Below are positions 45,806-55,592 of a DNA stretch of 64,000 nt, piece by piece. The stretch comes from Colwellia polaris (lineage in GTDB: Bacteria; Pseudomonadota; Gammaproteobacteria; Enterobacterales; Alteromonadaceae), in assembly GCF_002104515.1 (NCBI RefSeq), contig NZ_NBOE01000014.1, positions 1 through 64,000 on the forward strand, given 5' to 3'. The translations under genes were made by a program, and so were the position numbers. The first letter of the stretch is position 1, and each line of letters opens with the position of its first letter. The notes beneath the pieces were generated by a model. It saw nothing but the letters and a program-made list of their open reading frames with translations, was not told the DNA's origin and ran no database searches.

Positions 45806-45934
45806 TTTTGTTAAATATTTAATTAGTTTTTAATTAATTTTAGCAAGTTATATGCTCAGTGCTTCTATTTTACCTTGAACAACCCCCTAAGGAAAAGCGA
45901 CAATAGCAACCTGCATTAAAATGAGACAATATAA

Positions 45935-47836
45935 ATGATCATAGCTACAGATTTAAGTTTAGCCCGAGGTGCAAAATACCTCATAAAATCATCAAGCTTT
46001 ACTATACATCCAAATCATAAGGTTGGGCTTGTTGGGGCAAACGGCTGTGGTAAATCTTCTTTATTCGCCAGTTTATTAGGTGCATTACCTGCAGACTTGG
46101 GCAATCTATCTATGCCAACAAGCTGGAAAATTGCCACGGTAAAGCAAGAAACACCAGCATTAGAGCAATCAGCGCTAGATTACGTTATGGATGGTGATGT
46201 TGAGTTTCGCCAATTAGAGGCAAAGTTAGCGCAAGCACGCGCCGACGACAATGGCACACTTGAAGCCACAATTATTAATCAAATTGATACGGTAAATGGT
46301 TATAGTTTACCGGCACGCGCCGGCGAGTTATTACATGGTTTAGGTTTTTTACAAGAGCAGCTAATTAATCCGGTAAAATCGTTCTCGGGTGGTTGGCGAA
46401 TGCGCTTAAACTTAGCTCAGGCCTTGATCAGCCGTGCTGATTTATTACTGCTTGATGAACCGACTAACCATTTAGATTTAGATGCCGTTATTTGGCTACA
46501 GCGTTGGCTGAAAAGATTTACCGGCACCTTAGTGCTTATCTCGCATGACCGCGATTTTCTTGATGATGTAATCGGACAAATACTGCATATTGAACATCAA
46601 ACTGCGAAGCTATATTCTGGTAACTACAGTGCTTTTGAACGTCAACGTGCAGAGCACTTAGCGCAACAAGACGCTCAATATCAAAAGCAGCAAAAAGAAG
46701 TTGCTCATTTAACTTCTTTTGTTGACCGTTTTCGCGCTAAAGCCAGTAAGGCTAAGCAAGCGCAAAGTCGTTTAAAGCGCCTGCAAAAATTACCTGATTT
46801 AGCGCCAGCGCATGTCGATAGCCAATTTACCTTTAGCTTTGAACAGCCTGATACTCTGCCTTACCCGTTATTGTCCTTAGCTGAAAGCCAATGTGGCTAT
46901 AGTGATGAAGCCATTATTTTAGAAGATGTTGGCATGACCTTGGTCCCAGGTAGCCGAATCGGCCTACTAGGTCGTAACGGGGCAGGTAAATCAACACTAA
47001 TAAAATCTCTCGCCGGTGATTTAACCTTATTAAAAGGCGAACGTTATTGTGCGCAAGATTTGCGTGTGGGCTATTTTTCTCAGCATCAACTTGAGCAATT
47101 GCATTTACCAAGCAGTGCTATAGAACATATAACGCGAGCAAAATCTGATTTAACCGAGTTACAAGCCAGATCATTTTTAGGGCGTTTTGGCTTTAGTGGC
47201 GATCAGGCGTTAGATAAAGTGGGCACCATGTCTGGTGGTGAAAAAGCGCGTTTAGTTTTGGCCCTTATTGTCTTAGAAAAACCCCAGTTATTGTTATTAG
47301 ATGAGCCCACCAACCATCTTGATTTAGAAATGCGTCAAGCGCTAGTACTCGCGTTGCAAGACTTTGACGGCGCGATTATTCTCATTGCGCATGACAGGTA
47401 TTTATTAGAGTCATGTGTTGATGAGTTTTATATTGTTGCTAATGGTCGAGTAACCGATTTTGACGGCGACATTGATGATTATCAGCAATGGTTAAACGAT
47501 GATAAAAAACAGTCGGTTAAAGCCAACAAAGTTGTTTCTGAGCCACAAGTTGACAAAAAGCAACAACGTAAAGAACAAGCTGAGCTTCGTAAAAAGGCAT
47601 CACCTTTGCGTAAACAAGCCGATAAATTTGAAAAGCTAGTACAGCAAAATCAAGATGAGCTAACGACAGTAGAAGCACAACTTGCTGACAGTGATATTTA
47701 TCAAACAGAGCACAAAGTAAAGCTAACTGACTTACTCAAACGACAAGCGTCACTTAAACAAGATTTGGAAACAAATGAAATGCAATGGCTTGACCTTGAA
47801 GAACAAATTGAAGAGATAATGTCGCAAGCTTTATAA
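45935..47836 (+). CDS. yheS: ABC-F ATPase YheS
   Basis: A 633-residue soluble twin-ATPase protein of the ABC-F group, which acts on ribosomes rather than on transport. Two nucleotide-binding domains show Walker A GANGCGKSS and GRNGAGKST, signatures SFSGGWRMR and TMSGGEKARL, and Walker B LLLLDEPTNHLDLD and LLLLDEPTNHLDLE. The basic linker between them (about 245-290) and a C-terminal charged coiled coil (about 535-630) are family features. It lies upstream of yheT and yheU, as in E. coli, with a Sel1 gene inserted between. Confidence 0.93.
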   Translation: MIIATDLSLARGAKYLIKSSSFTIHPNHKVGLVGANGCGKSSLFASLLGALPADLGNLSMPTSWKIATVKQETPALEQSALDYVMDGDVEFRQLEAKLAQARADDNGTLEATIINQIDTVNGYSLPARAGELLHGLGFLQEQLINPVKSFSGGWRMRLNLAQALISRADLLLLDEPTNHLDLDAVIWLQRWLKRFTGTLVLISHDRDFLDDVIGQILHIEHQTAKLYSGNYSAFERQRAEHLAQQDAQYQKQQKEVAHLTSFVDRFRAKASKAKQAQSRLKRLQKLPDLAPAHVDSQFTFSFEQPDTLPYPLLSLAESQCGYSDEAIILEDVGMTLVPGSRIGLLGRNGAGKSTLIKSLAGDLTLLKGERYCAQDLRVGYFSQHQLEQLHLPSSAIEHITRAKSDLTELQARSFLGRFGFSGDQALDKVGTMSGGEKARLVLALIVLEKPQLLLLDEPTNHLDLEMRQALVLALQDFDGAIILIAHDRYLLESCVDEFYIVANGRVTDFDGDIDDYQQWLNDDKKQSVKANKVVSEPQVDKKQQRKEQAELRKKASPLRKQADKFEKLVQQNQDELTTVEAQLADSDIYQTEHKVKLTDLLKRQASLKQDLETNEMQWLDLEEQIEEIMSQAL

Positions 47837-47918
47837 ATTTATTGCTACACTTAACGTATAGCAGCAAAAACTTTGTCACTGCGATAAGTGGCGACAACAC
47901 CGAACATAGGACATTATT

Positions 47919-48647
47919 ATGAAAAAATTGACCTTACTAGCACTCAGTTTTGCTCTTTTTACCCAAAGCCCAGCTTATAGTGCTGATTTAGATTTAGGCA
48001 TATACGAGCTAAACCGTGGCGAATTTAAAGCCGCAATTGCAGAATTCGAACCTTTAGTTGCCGAGGAATATGCTCCTGCACAATATCAAATGGCATTAGT
48101 TTATTTAAACGGTTACGGCGTAGTTAAAAACCCAACGAAGGCGTTAGAACTTCTACATCAAGCTGCTTCACAAAATTACTCTGAAGCGCTATTCGATCTT
48201 TCTTTACTTTATAGTGAGGGTGAAGTCGTTAAAAAAGATTTAAAAACGGCTTATGCATTAATGGAAAAAGCCGCGAATAAAGACTTACCAAGAGCACAGT
48301 TCAATTTAGGTGTTATGCTGTTTAACGGTAACGGCGTACAACGTGATTACCTTCAGGCATCTCGCTGGTATCAAAAGGCGGCAGATCAAAACTATGCACT
48401 AGCACAATTTAATCTTGCCTTAATGTACTTTGAGGGCAAAGGCGTTGCTAAAAGCACAAAGATGTCTTATATCTGGAATATTATTGCGGCTAAAAATGCT
48501 TATCGCATAGCTGAAAAAAGCCGTGATATGGACGAACATAAATTATCCGTTGACGAGATTAAAGAGAGTCGTGAAAAAGCCGATGCTATTTATCGTAAAA
48601 TAATCGAACAAAGAGAATTAAAGTTAAGACAAGCCTCTAACCGCTAG
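47919..48647 (+). CDS. Secreted Sel1-repeat protein
   Basis: A 242-residue protein with a signal peptide (about residues 1-21, ending PAYSA) and four Sel1/TPR-like repeats (about 50-190) with the recurring pattern A..NLG.M...G.GV..D...A..W..KAA. Such repeats form a protein-binding solenoid in the periplasm. The partner is unknown. A terminator follows at 48702. Confidence 0.85.
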   Translation: MKKLTLLALSFALFTQSPAYSADLDLGIYELNRGEFKAAIAEFEPLVAEEYAPAQYQMALVYLNGYGVVKNPTKALELLHQAASQNYSEALFDLSLLYSEGEVVKKDLKTAYALMEKAANKDLPRAQFNLGVMLFNGNGVQRDYLQASRWYQKAADQNYALAQFNLALMYFEGKGVAKSTKMSYIWNIIAAKNAYRIAEKSRDMDEHKLSVDEIKESREKADAIYRKIIEQRELKLRQASNR

Positions 48648-48701
48648 AGCCTAATCTAAAGTGCTTTGTAAAGCATCTATACAACAATATTAAGTAAACC
48701 A

Positions 48702-48733
48702 AAACCCGCTCACCTTTAGCGGGTTTATTTTTA
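48702..48733 (+). terminator. Terminator of the Sel1 gene
   Basis: The stem AAACCCGCT / AGCGGGTTT with a 7-nt loop is followed by ATTTTTAT. The rest of the gap to 48981 holds no gene that I can support. Confidence 0.85.
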
Positions 48734-48981
48734 TAAACATGTAAATAATGCCGATTATCGGAGCTAAAAAATAAACCGGTATTGTTCTTGAACTTTATGC
48801 CATTAAACAAATTCAAGGTGTTATGCCTCAGCGCATCAACTTCACTAATCCCTGAAAATACTATTAATAACATACCGAATAACATATCGATTAACCCTGA
48901 ACATGATCTATATCAATAAGTATGTATTGAAGGTTCTTTATAATCTTTTTCGTACCTATTTACTTACTTTTGGAGTTAGCT

Positions 48982-49113
48982 ATGAACTTTTTAGATATGC
49001 TTTTAAACGATCCTGTTGTCATTATGTCATTTCTTGGTTTAGCAACTGTATTAGGCATTTGTAGCTTTTATGTTTATTACTTTATAAAGCATATTAGTGA
49101 GGATACCCATTAA
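48982..49113 (+). CDS. DUF3149-like single-helix membrane protein, 43 aa
   Basis: A very short frame with TGGAG 8 nt before the ATG. It encodes an amphipathic start (MNFLDMLLNDPVV), one transmembrane helix (about residues 13-34) and a short charged tail. Layout and length match small DUF3149 proteins of marine Gammaproteobacteria. Function unknown. Confidence 0.65.
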   Translation: MNFLDMLLNDPVVIMSFLGLATVLGICSFYVYYFIKHISEDTH

Positions 49114-49239
49114 GCTTATTTGGTAAAATTTTATTTAAAATGTAACGAGTTAAACCTATCACTCACTGTAGTCAAACGGTGGGCATAGGCATAGTTTTAA
49201 CGTACAATAAATTTTTGTATTACACGCTATTACCGTATT

Positions 49240-50211
49240 ATGTTTACCAAAAGCTCTTTCAGCCCCGCTTGGTGGCTTAAAAACGCCCATTTACAAACCA
49301 TTGCCGCTAAGTTTTTTAGGCGTGGCCACACCATAAATACCACTGATGAAACTTTAGAGTTACCTGACGGTGACTTTGTTGATTTAGCTTGGACCGAAAA
49401 GGTAAACTCGAACTGTTCACGCCCTATTATTGCGATATTGCATGGTCTTGAAGGCTCTAAGAACAGTCATTATGCTAAAGGCATGTTAAGCGCCATAAAA
49501 GCACAAGGTTGGGTGGGTGTGTTAATGCATTTTCGAGGCTGCAGCGGTCGCCCAAATCGCATGGCTCAGTCGTATCACAGCGGACAAACCTGTGATGTTG
49601 ACTATTTTAGTCAATACCTTGCTAGCAGTTACCCACAAGCAAAAAAAGCCATTGTTGGCTTTTCGTTAGGCGGTAATGTCCTGACAAAATATTTAGCAGA
49701 ACAAAAACAAAATATCTATCAAGCGGCCTGTGTTATATGCGCTCCACTTGATCTTTCAAGCTGTAGTAACAGAATTAACCGTGGCTTTTCTCGTGTCTAT
49801 CAAAAGTATTTAGTCGATATGCTTCGAGCGAGTACGGTGATAAAAATCAAAGCTAATTTATTAAAAAATATCGATAGAAACTTGCTGAATAACGTACGCT
49901 CTATTCGCGATTTTGATCAAATGGTTACTGCACCGATTAATGGCTTTGTCGATGCAAATGACTATTATCAGCAAGCCAGCGGTCGCGATGTGTTACAACA
50001 AATAACCACGCCGTGTTTAATTATTCATGCCACCGACGATCCTTTCTTATGTCATGTGAATACAACGGCCATTGCAACTTTACCTAAACAAATAACTTTT
50101 GAAGTGAGTGCCAAAGGTGGCCATGTTGGCTTTATTAGTGGTAACAATCCACTGAAGCCAAAGTATTGGTTAGAAGAACGTATACCTGAGTTTTTTACGA
50201 GATATTTATGA
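49240..50211 (+). CDS. yheT: YheT-type alpha/beta hydrolase
   Basis: A 323-residue hydrolase with the oxyanion-type HGLEGS, the nucleophile elbow GFSLGG, an acid in the DDPF segment and the catalytic histidine in GGHVGF, together the Ser-Asp-His triad. It matches the YheT family in length (E. coli about 340). The substrate is not established. It overlaps yheU by four bases (ATGA), as expected for an operon. Confidence 0.92.
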   Translation: MFTKSSFSPAWWLKNAHLQTIAAKFFRRGHTINTTDETLELPDGDFVDLAWTEKVNSNCSRPIIAILHGLEGSKNSHYAKGMLSAIKAQGWVGVLMHFRGCSGRPNRMAQSYHSGQTCDVDYFSQYLASSYPQAKKAIVGFSLGGNVLTKYLAEQKQNIYQAACVICAPLDLSSCSNRINRGFSRVYQKYLVDMLRASTVIKIKANLLKNIDRNLLNNVRSIRDFDQMVTAPINGFVDANDYYQQASGRDVLQQITTPCLIIHATDDPFLCHVNTTAIATLPKQITFEVSAKGGHVGFISGNNPLKPKYWLEERIPEFFTRYL

Positions 50212-50453
50212 TCATTCCATTAGAACAATTGTCAGACGACACATTAAGCGCCATTATCGAAAACTTTGTTCTACGTGAAGGTACAGAGTACGGTAGTACA
50301 GACGTATCGCTAGATGAAAAAATTACCCAAGTTCGCCAGCAATTAAAGCAAGGCACAGCGCTTTTGGTATACTCAGAGCTACATGAAACCGTTAATATTT
50401 TGCCAAAAGACCAATTTATTGAAGGTAGTGAAGAGCATGAAGAAAACAGTTAA
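50208..50453 (+). CDS. yheU: YheU family protein
   Basis: An 81-residue acidic protein of the YheU (UPF0270) family, with the hallmark start MIIPLEQL and the TLSAIIENFVLREGTEYG block. Function is unknown. It is translationally coupled to yheT. Confidence 0.92.
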   Translation: MIIPLEQLSDDTLSAIIENFVLREGTEYGSTDVSLDEKITQVRQQLKQGTALLVYSELHETVNILPKDQFIEGSEEHEENS

Positions 50454-50485
50454 TGCCCGTTAATTGTTCGGGTTTTAGCAATAAA

Positions 50486-50515
50486 AAAGGCACTTATTAA
50501 GTGCCTTTAGTTTTT
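50486..50515 (+). terminator. Terminator of yheT-yheU
   Basis: The stem AAAGGCACTT / AAGTGCCTTT with a 3-nt loop is followed by AGTTTTT, 33 bp after yheU. Confidence 0.9.
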
Positions 50516-50570
50516 CAGTTGATGCTTAAGTGATATTTAGATGATAATTTAATGATCATTAAATAAAAAA

Positions 50571-51167
50571 TTAACGAGTAAATGTAACTGAAAAACTTAC
50601 CGGTACTACATAATTAATACTCGGTAGAGAAGCTAACGCTTTAAGCTTATTAATACCTGCTACTACGCCATACGCATCAGCTTGAATAAAAAATGGCTTT
50701 ATTGTGTTCACCAAAATCTTATCAGCGCTTAATTTAATCACACTAACATCAAGCATTATAGTTTGTTGCTCGCCGTGAAAATCTAACACACCGCTAATCG
50801 TTAACTTTTTATCTTCACCAATAACTAAACTCTTGAGTAATGAAGTTTCAAGTGTTGCAGTAAAGTTTGCAGTGCTGTATGTATCGGTTTTAAAGACAAA
50901 CTCTTTCATTCGTTCATCACGAATGGCAATATTCGTATTAACACTGCTCAAGTCGACACTGATATTAACTTGGGCTTTTTCAGTAATATTACCGGCAAGT
51001 TTTGAAAAACTATGGTTCTCAGCAATATTGCCTTTTTTCACTGACATGAAGCTAAGTTGAGAGTTTTCATTATCGAGCTTCCACCCTGCTAATGCAGGTA
51101 AGCTCACTGTTGTTGTCAACAGTAGGGAAATTAATATTGAGGATATCTTGCGCAAAATGTTCTCCAT
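50571..51167 (-). CDS. YceI family periplasmic protein
   Basis: A 198-residue protein with a signal peptide (about residues 1-27, ending PALAG) and the YceI lipocalin-like barrel: WKLDNENSQLSFMSVKKG at the start, the block VDLSSVNTNIAIRDERMKEFVF, and a C-terminal VPVSFSVTFTR. YceI proteins bind isoprenoid or other lipid chains in the periplasm. It stands alone between the yheU terminator and cysQ. Confidence 0.9.
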   Translation of the reverse strand: MENILRKISSILISLLLTTTVSLPALAGWKLDNENSQLSFMSVKKGNIAENHSFSKLAGNITEKAQVNISVDLSSVNTNIAIRDERMKEFVFKTDTYSTANFTATLETSLLKSLVIGEDKKLTISGVLDFHGEQQTIMLDVSVIKLSADKILVNTIKPFFIQADAYGVVAGINKLKALASLPSINYVVPVSFSVTFTR

Positions 51168-51266
51168 GTTGGCTAAATGATTAGCTATTATATTGGCTCA
51201 GAGCATTACAGAATATTGAACTATACATTTGTGGTATAGGCGTTATTGCGATGTGCCTGAGCGTTA

Positions 51267-52094
51267 TTAAGTTATAAGGCGTGCAGCTTTGTGCGGTTTA
51301 ATAATATCTTGCCAAGGAATTTCTTTGTTCCCTAACGAGACAAAATCGGGCTGCATCAAAGTCTCACGTTGATTATAGGTTAAGGGCTTAAATTCACTGT
51401 CAATAATACTGCCTCCTGCTTGTTCAATTATACAATGACTTGCACCAGTGTCCCACTCACCTGTTGGACCAACACGTAAATAACAATCTGCACCGCCCTC
51501 AGCAATTAAACAGTTTTTTAATGAACAACTACCTAAAGCAACATGATCGAAGTCGTATTTACTGTTTAAATACTGCCCCATTAGATTAATATCCTGACGA
51601 CGACTTATTGCGACTTTAATACGACGTTGGCCGTCATATTTTGCCACATGTATTCTATGGCTACCGGCATCGTTTTCTTTAAAAGCCCCTAAGTTATTTT
51701 GAGCATAATAAGTAAGTTGATGATCAGGCGCATGAATAACACCTATACTGGGCCAGCCGTTTTCAACCAATGCCACATTTACGGCAAAGTCACCGCTGCC
51801 AGCAATAAACTCTCCGGTACCATCAATGGGGTCTAGTAACCAATAACGAGACCATTTACTGCGCTGTGCTAATGCTAACGCTCCTACTTCTTCAGAAATA
51901 ATCGGAATCTCAGGCGTTAAGCGTTTTAATTCATCCATTAAAATATCGTTTGCGGCGATGTCGGCACTGGTAACTGGACTATTATCTTCTTTAATTTCGG
52001 CGGTAAAGTTACCGTTTTTATAATAGCGTGCGACCTCTTGCCCTGCTTTTTTGGCACTTTCAAGCGCAATTGATAGTAGTTTTTCTTGACTCAT
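51267..52094 (-). CDS. cysQ: 3'(2'),5'-bisphosphate nucleotidase CysQ
   Basis: CysQ removes the 3'-phosphate from PAP (and PAPS), recycling the by-product of sulfate assimilation. The 275-residue product has the metal-binding pieces of the inositol-monophosphatase fold: EEVG, DPIDGTGEF, and the second Asp site WDTGASHCI. Its start overlaps the nudE stop by four bases, so the two form an operon. Confidence 0.93.
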   Translation of the reverse strand: MSQEKLLSIALESAKKAGQEVARYYKNGNFTAEIKEDNSPVTSADIAANDILMDELKRLTPEIPIISEEVGALALAQRSKWSRYWLLDPIDGTGEFIAGSGDFAVNVALVENGWPSIGVIHAPDHQLTYYAQNNLGAFKENDAGSHRIHVAKYDGQRRIKVAISRRQDINLMGQYLNSKYDFDHVALGSCSLKNCLIAEGGADCYLRVGPTGEWDTGASHCIIEQAGGSIIDSEFKPLTYNQRETLMQPDFVSLGNKEIPWQDIIKPHKAARLIT

Positions 52095-52648
52095 TCAATA
52101 GCTCCTAAGTGATCTTTTACCAGTAATAAAGCCGCGATACTACGCGACTCATTAAAGTCTTTCTGTTGTAGTAATTCATGATAATTCGCCAATGGCCAAG
52201 GCACTATTTCTAAGTCTTCGGGCTCATCTCCGACTAGCTTCTCAGCATAAAGATCTTCTGCAAAAAATATCGTCATTTGAGCATCAAAAAATGCAGGTGC
52301 CATAGCAACGGTATGAATTGAGGTTAATTTCTTAGCACCATAGCCAACCTCTTCTTTTAATTCACGATTAGCGGCTTGTGCTGCACTTTCGCCAGCATCG
52401 ATTAAACCTTTAGGAAAGCCAAGTTCATAAGTATGGGTGCCGCCGCAGTATTCTCTAACGAGTAACATGGTGTTTTTATCCAGCATAGGAACAATCATTA
52501 CTGCTCCTCGACCTTTACCGTACATACGTTCATACTCTCGTTTTTCGCCGTTGCTAAAGGTTAAGTCAACTTGTTCAATCGTAAATAAATGACTTTTGGC
52601 AACCTGCTTACGTGAGGTGATTTCAGGTAGTATTTTTTTTGTTGTCAT
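52091..52648 (-). CDS. nudE: ADP compounds hydrolase NudE (Nudix)
   Basis: A 185-residue Nudix hydrolase that cleaves ADP-ribose, Ap3A and NADH-like compounds. The Nudix box is complete: GLIDAGE, seven residues, then RELKEEVG. The N-terminal strand region and the EPEDLEIVPWPL end region match NudE. It is divergent from yrfG, as in E. coli, and overlaps cysQ. Confidence 0.93.
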   Translation of the reverse strand: MTTKKILPEITSRKQVAKSHLFTIEQVDLTFSNGEKREYERMYGKGRGAVMIVPMLDKNTMLLVREYCGGTHTYELGFPKGLIDAGESAAQAANRELKEEVGYGAKKLTSIHTVAMAPAFFDAQMTIFFAEDLYAEKLVGDEPEDLEIVPWPLANYHELLQQKDFNESRSIAALLLVKDHLGAIE

Positions 52649-52841
52649 AACGCCCTTAATTGTAACAACTTAAGTGAAATGTTTTGTATATAAACGCTAA
52701 AGTTTAACCATAGCACGATAACATTGAATACATAACCATAAGGCTTGGGTATAATAGTAATTGCTTTAAATATTTATCTGTTTGGCAAATATTAGTCTCT
52801 TTGAGACATTCTATAATAAACGTGTTTCAAGGGAAAAATCT

Positions 52842-53519
52842 ATGCTTGATTGGTCAAAAATTTCAACTGTTTTACTGGATATGGATGGCACAATTCTCGA
52901 TTTACATTACGACAACCATTTTTGGCTACATCATTTGCCCCAGCGCTTAAGTGAATTAAAGGGCATGAGTTTGGTAGAGGCAAAAGAGTCTTTAATGTCG
53001 CACTATGAAAAAGTAGCGGGCACTATAGATTGGTATTGCTTAGATTACTGGGCAGAGCAAACTCAATTATCAATTACCGATTTAAAACGTGAGACACAAC
53101 ACTTAATTCAATTGCGCGCTGACGCACATGACTTTCTGGTTGCCTTAAAATCATCCGGGCGAGATGTTGTACTTGTAACGAATGCCCATCCTGATAGCTT
53201 ATCGTTAAAAATTGAACGTACATCATTAGACAAATACTTTGATACGCTTTACTCAACGCACGAATTTGGTGTGACTAAAGAGTCACAATTACTTTGGCAA
53301 CGCCTGCAAGAAAAACATGGTTTTGAGCGTAAAAGCACACTTTTTGTCGATGACAGCCCAGTAGTACTCGATTCAGCTAAAAAATATGGCATTGGGCAAA
53401 TATTAGCTGTTGCCAACCCTGACAGTAAAAAAGCGAATAATGTATTTGAAAACTACCCTTCAATTACTGACTACCGTGTTTTATTAGCTGAAATAAATAA
53501 CAATAAACCAAATAATTAA
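52842..53519 (+). CDS. yrfG: GMP/IMP nucleotidase YrfG (HAD family)
   Basis: A 225-residue HAD phosphatase with motif I DMDGTILDL, motif II VLVTNAH and motif IV LFVDDSPVVL. YrfG dephosphorylates GMP and IMP. The frame can be read 20 codons further upstream from a TTG, but AGGGA lies about 8 nt before the ATG used here and the length then matches the E. coli protein. It is divergent from nudE. Confidence 0.92.
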   Translation: MLDWSKISTVLLDMDGTILDLHYDNHFWLHHLPQRLSELKGMSLVEAKESLMSHYEKVAGTIDWYCLDYWAEQTQLSITDLKRETQHLIQLRADAHDFLVALKSSGRDVVLVTNAHPDSLSLKIERTSLDKYFDTLYSTHEFGVTKESQLLWQRLQEKHGFERKSTLFVDDSPVVLDSAKKYGIGQILAVANPDSKKANNVFENYPSITDYRVLLAEINNNKPNN

Positions 53520-53668
53520 TCATAGATTGATAGTTATTAACTGCGGCTAAGTAACATAACTTCACTTAGCAACAGTTGAGTGTAATGACCATTTCCCGAT
53601 ACTTTTTAAACTTTTCCAATGAATTAAACGGTTAATGTTGGTCACGAATAAACAGTGCAGAAAACTAA

Positions 53669-54607
53669 TTACTTTAAATCGCTAGGCCCATGATTAGCCA
53701 CATACGCTCCTCTTTCTCCTTTGGGCTTTGCCTTACCCGCCGTAGTATCTTCTTCCGTTTGTAGCTCTGCTGCAGCATTGATTGCTGCGCCCAGTAAAAT
53801 CGTAAAAGCGGTGACATAAAACCACATCAATAAAATAACTACGCCTCCCATTGAACCATAGGTTTCGTTATAACTGGCATACTCGGTAATATACAAGTTG
53901 AAAAAGTATGATCCGACTAGCCAAAACAAAGTCGCCAATAATGCACCCGGTGTTGTCCAACGCCATTTCGCTGATACTCTATGTGGCGCATATTTGTATA
54001 AACTTGCTAGTGATAAATTAAATATTATTAATAAAACTGGCCAGGTTACCCCCCCCAATAAAGATTGGCTTGTTTCATCTAACATACTCAACGCAAATGG
54101 AATAATAACAATCATAAGTAACATCAGCAGCATAGTTAATATTGTCGCCAAAGTTAACATTGTACGCACGAGAATCATTTTAAAAAATGAACGAGTACGA
54201 CCCTCTTTATAACTAATATTACAGGCCGTAATTAATGCCACAGAGCCTTTACCGCCACTCCAAATAGCCAATAAAAAACTAAAAGCAAAACCTACGCTTA
54301 AAGCACTATTGTCTGTGGTTAATAAGCTTTCAATTTGTGCTTCTAAAATTTCCCGACTTTGCTCAGGAATTACGCCCACCAAAAGATTCATATGTTGCAA
54401 AAGCGTTTGCTGATCTGTAAAAAGCCCATACATAGAAACCAATGCGGCCAATAAGGGAAACATAGCTAACAAAAAATAAAACGCCACACCGGCAGCAATA
54501 AGCGACATATTGTCTTGCTCAACTTTGTGTAGAACACGTATAGCGATTTGCCACCAGTTTGTTAGCGAAAACTCTTGTGGGTGCTTAATTTGATTTTTTG
54601 AATTCAT
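53669..54607 (-). CDS. YihY/BrkB family inner-membrane protein
   Basis: A 312-residue protein with about six transmembrane helices and the family blocks AAGVAFYFLLAMFPLLAALVSMYGL and YGSMGGVVILLMWFYVTAFTILLGA(A)INA. E. coli YihY belongs here; no activity is established. The C-terminal 35 residues are a polar cytoplasmic tail. It is a single gene. Confidence 0.9.
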   Translation of the reverse strand: MNSKNQIKHPQEFSLTNWWQIAIRVLHKVEQDNMSLIAAGVAFYFLLAMFPLLAALVSMYGLFTDQQTLLQHMNLLVGVIPEQSREILEAQIESLLTTDNSALSVGFAFSFLLAIWSGGKGSVALITACNISYKEGRTRSFFKMILVRTMLTLATILTMLLMLLMIVIIPFALSMLDETSQSLLGGVTWPVLLIIFNLSLASLYKYAPHRVSAKWRWTTPGALLATLFWLVGSYFFNLYITEYASYNETYGSMGGVVILLMWFYVTAFTILLGAAINAAAELQTEEDTTAGKAKPKGERGAYVANHGPSDLK

Positions 54608-54760
54608 GTAGAATAGGCCTCTTTATTACATCTAACGCTAAATGCTACTGCTGTATTTTTGTAGTTAGGCTCAGCTATTTTTAGTTTTCCAGGGTGTGGA
54701 TATCAGCGATGCAGCAATGAACTCATCAAGGTTCGTGCGCTTTCGTTTATGTTGTAAGTA

Positions 54761-54789
54761 GGGCTAGCAACTTATAAAACTGCTAGCCC
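54761..54789. terminator. Hairpin downstream of csbD-like gene
   Basis: A 9-bp perfect stem, GGGCTAGCA / TGCTAGCCC, with an 11-nt loop, 70 bp beyond the csbD stop on the minus strand. There is no clear T-tract, so termination is uncertain. Confidence 0.4.
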
Positions 54790-54858
54790 AGATCTAAGCG
54801 ATAAATTAAGCTATAATTTCGTGCAAAAGCTTAAAGTATTGCAGGAAAGTTGTTGATA

Positions 54859-55065
54859 CTACTGGCAATCGTTGTTTTTACAAAAATGAGCAACTTCAGC
54901 TTCCGCCTCTTCCTTAGATTTACCGTATCGTTCTTGGATCTTACCCGCCAATTTTTCTTTTTGGCCATTGATAATATCCATATCGTCATTAGTTAAATCA
55001 CCCCATTGTTTTTGGGCTTCACCTTTTACTTGTTTCCATTTCCCTTCAAAAGTATCTTTGTTCAT
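54859..55065 (-). CDS. CsbD family stress protein
   Basis: A 68-residue protein with the CsbD pattern FEGKWKQVKGEAQKQWGDLTNDD and GQKEKLAGKIQERYGKSKEEAE. CsbD-like proteins accumulate under general stress; the mechanism is unknown. The tail contains two cysteines (CKNNDC). A good ribosome-binding site, AGGAG, precedes the ATG. Confidence 0.9.
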   Translation of the reverse strand: MNKDTFEGKWKQVKGEAQKQWGDLTNDDMDIINGQKEKLAGKIQERYGKSKEEAEAEVAHFCKNNDCQ

Positions 55066-55592
55066 AGTTGCTCTCCTATAATTTCAGATTGGTGGTAAAT
55101 AGCACTCAAACTAAAGTACTCATTTAAGCACTGATTTAAATCCCTATTTTATTTGCAAAACTCACACCAGAACATAAGTCACTGTAAAAAAAAGAAAAAA
55201 TGAAATTAACACTTCCCTGTAAAATATTTTGAATGAAAGTATTACAAAGCATTATGTATTAGTTACAAAATTTAGAAAGCTCTCGTTATACCAATTGATA
55301 TAAACAATCGATCTTTCTAAAGCGGTTTAAAATTGATCAATTCATTAAATTAATTGATATTATTTAGCCACAACAAGCTATATTTTTTGTATATGATGAT
55401 TTTGAAATTTATACATAATTGCTCAAACCGAATGGTTGAGATTACTCTGTTGTTTAGGACTTACATTTAGGAAATGTGTTTAAAAATCGTGTTTAGGTAT
55501 ATGTTTTCAAGAGGTCAAAGGTTGGTAATATAAAAGGTCATTTTATATTACCTTTTATATTCAACAAGGTACTTATCCAGAGGTCAGGTTAC
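55066..55592. other. 527-bp intergenic region without a gene
   Basis: Very AT-rich. It holds a half copy of the ATACCAATTG palindrome (55288-55298), a perfect 12-bp palindrome AATTGATCAATT (55331-55342) and the hairpin at 55524-55552. I see no open frame with a ribosome-binding site. Confidence 0.6.
55524..55552. terminator. Hairpin after the type II secretion operon
   Basis: GGTAATATAAAA / TTTTATATTACC, a perfect 12-bp stem with a 5-nt loop, 41 bp beyond the gspN stop. The T-tract is on the plus strand only, so it may be a weak terminator for the minus-strand operon or simply stabilise the 3' end. Confidence 0.45.

Noticed and set aside
48637-48885. 82-codon minus-strand frame between the Sel1 gene and the DUF3149-like gene
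   Set aside because: It overlaps the Sel1 end and runs through the terminator hairpin, and its composition does not look like a protein.
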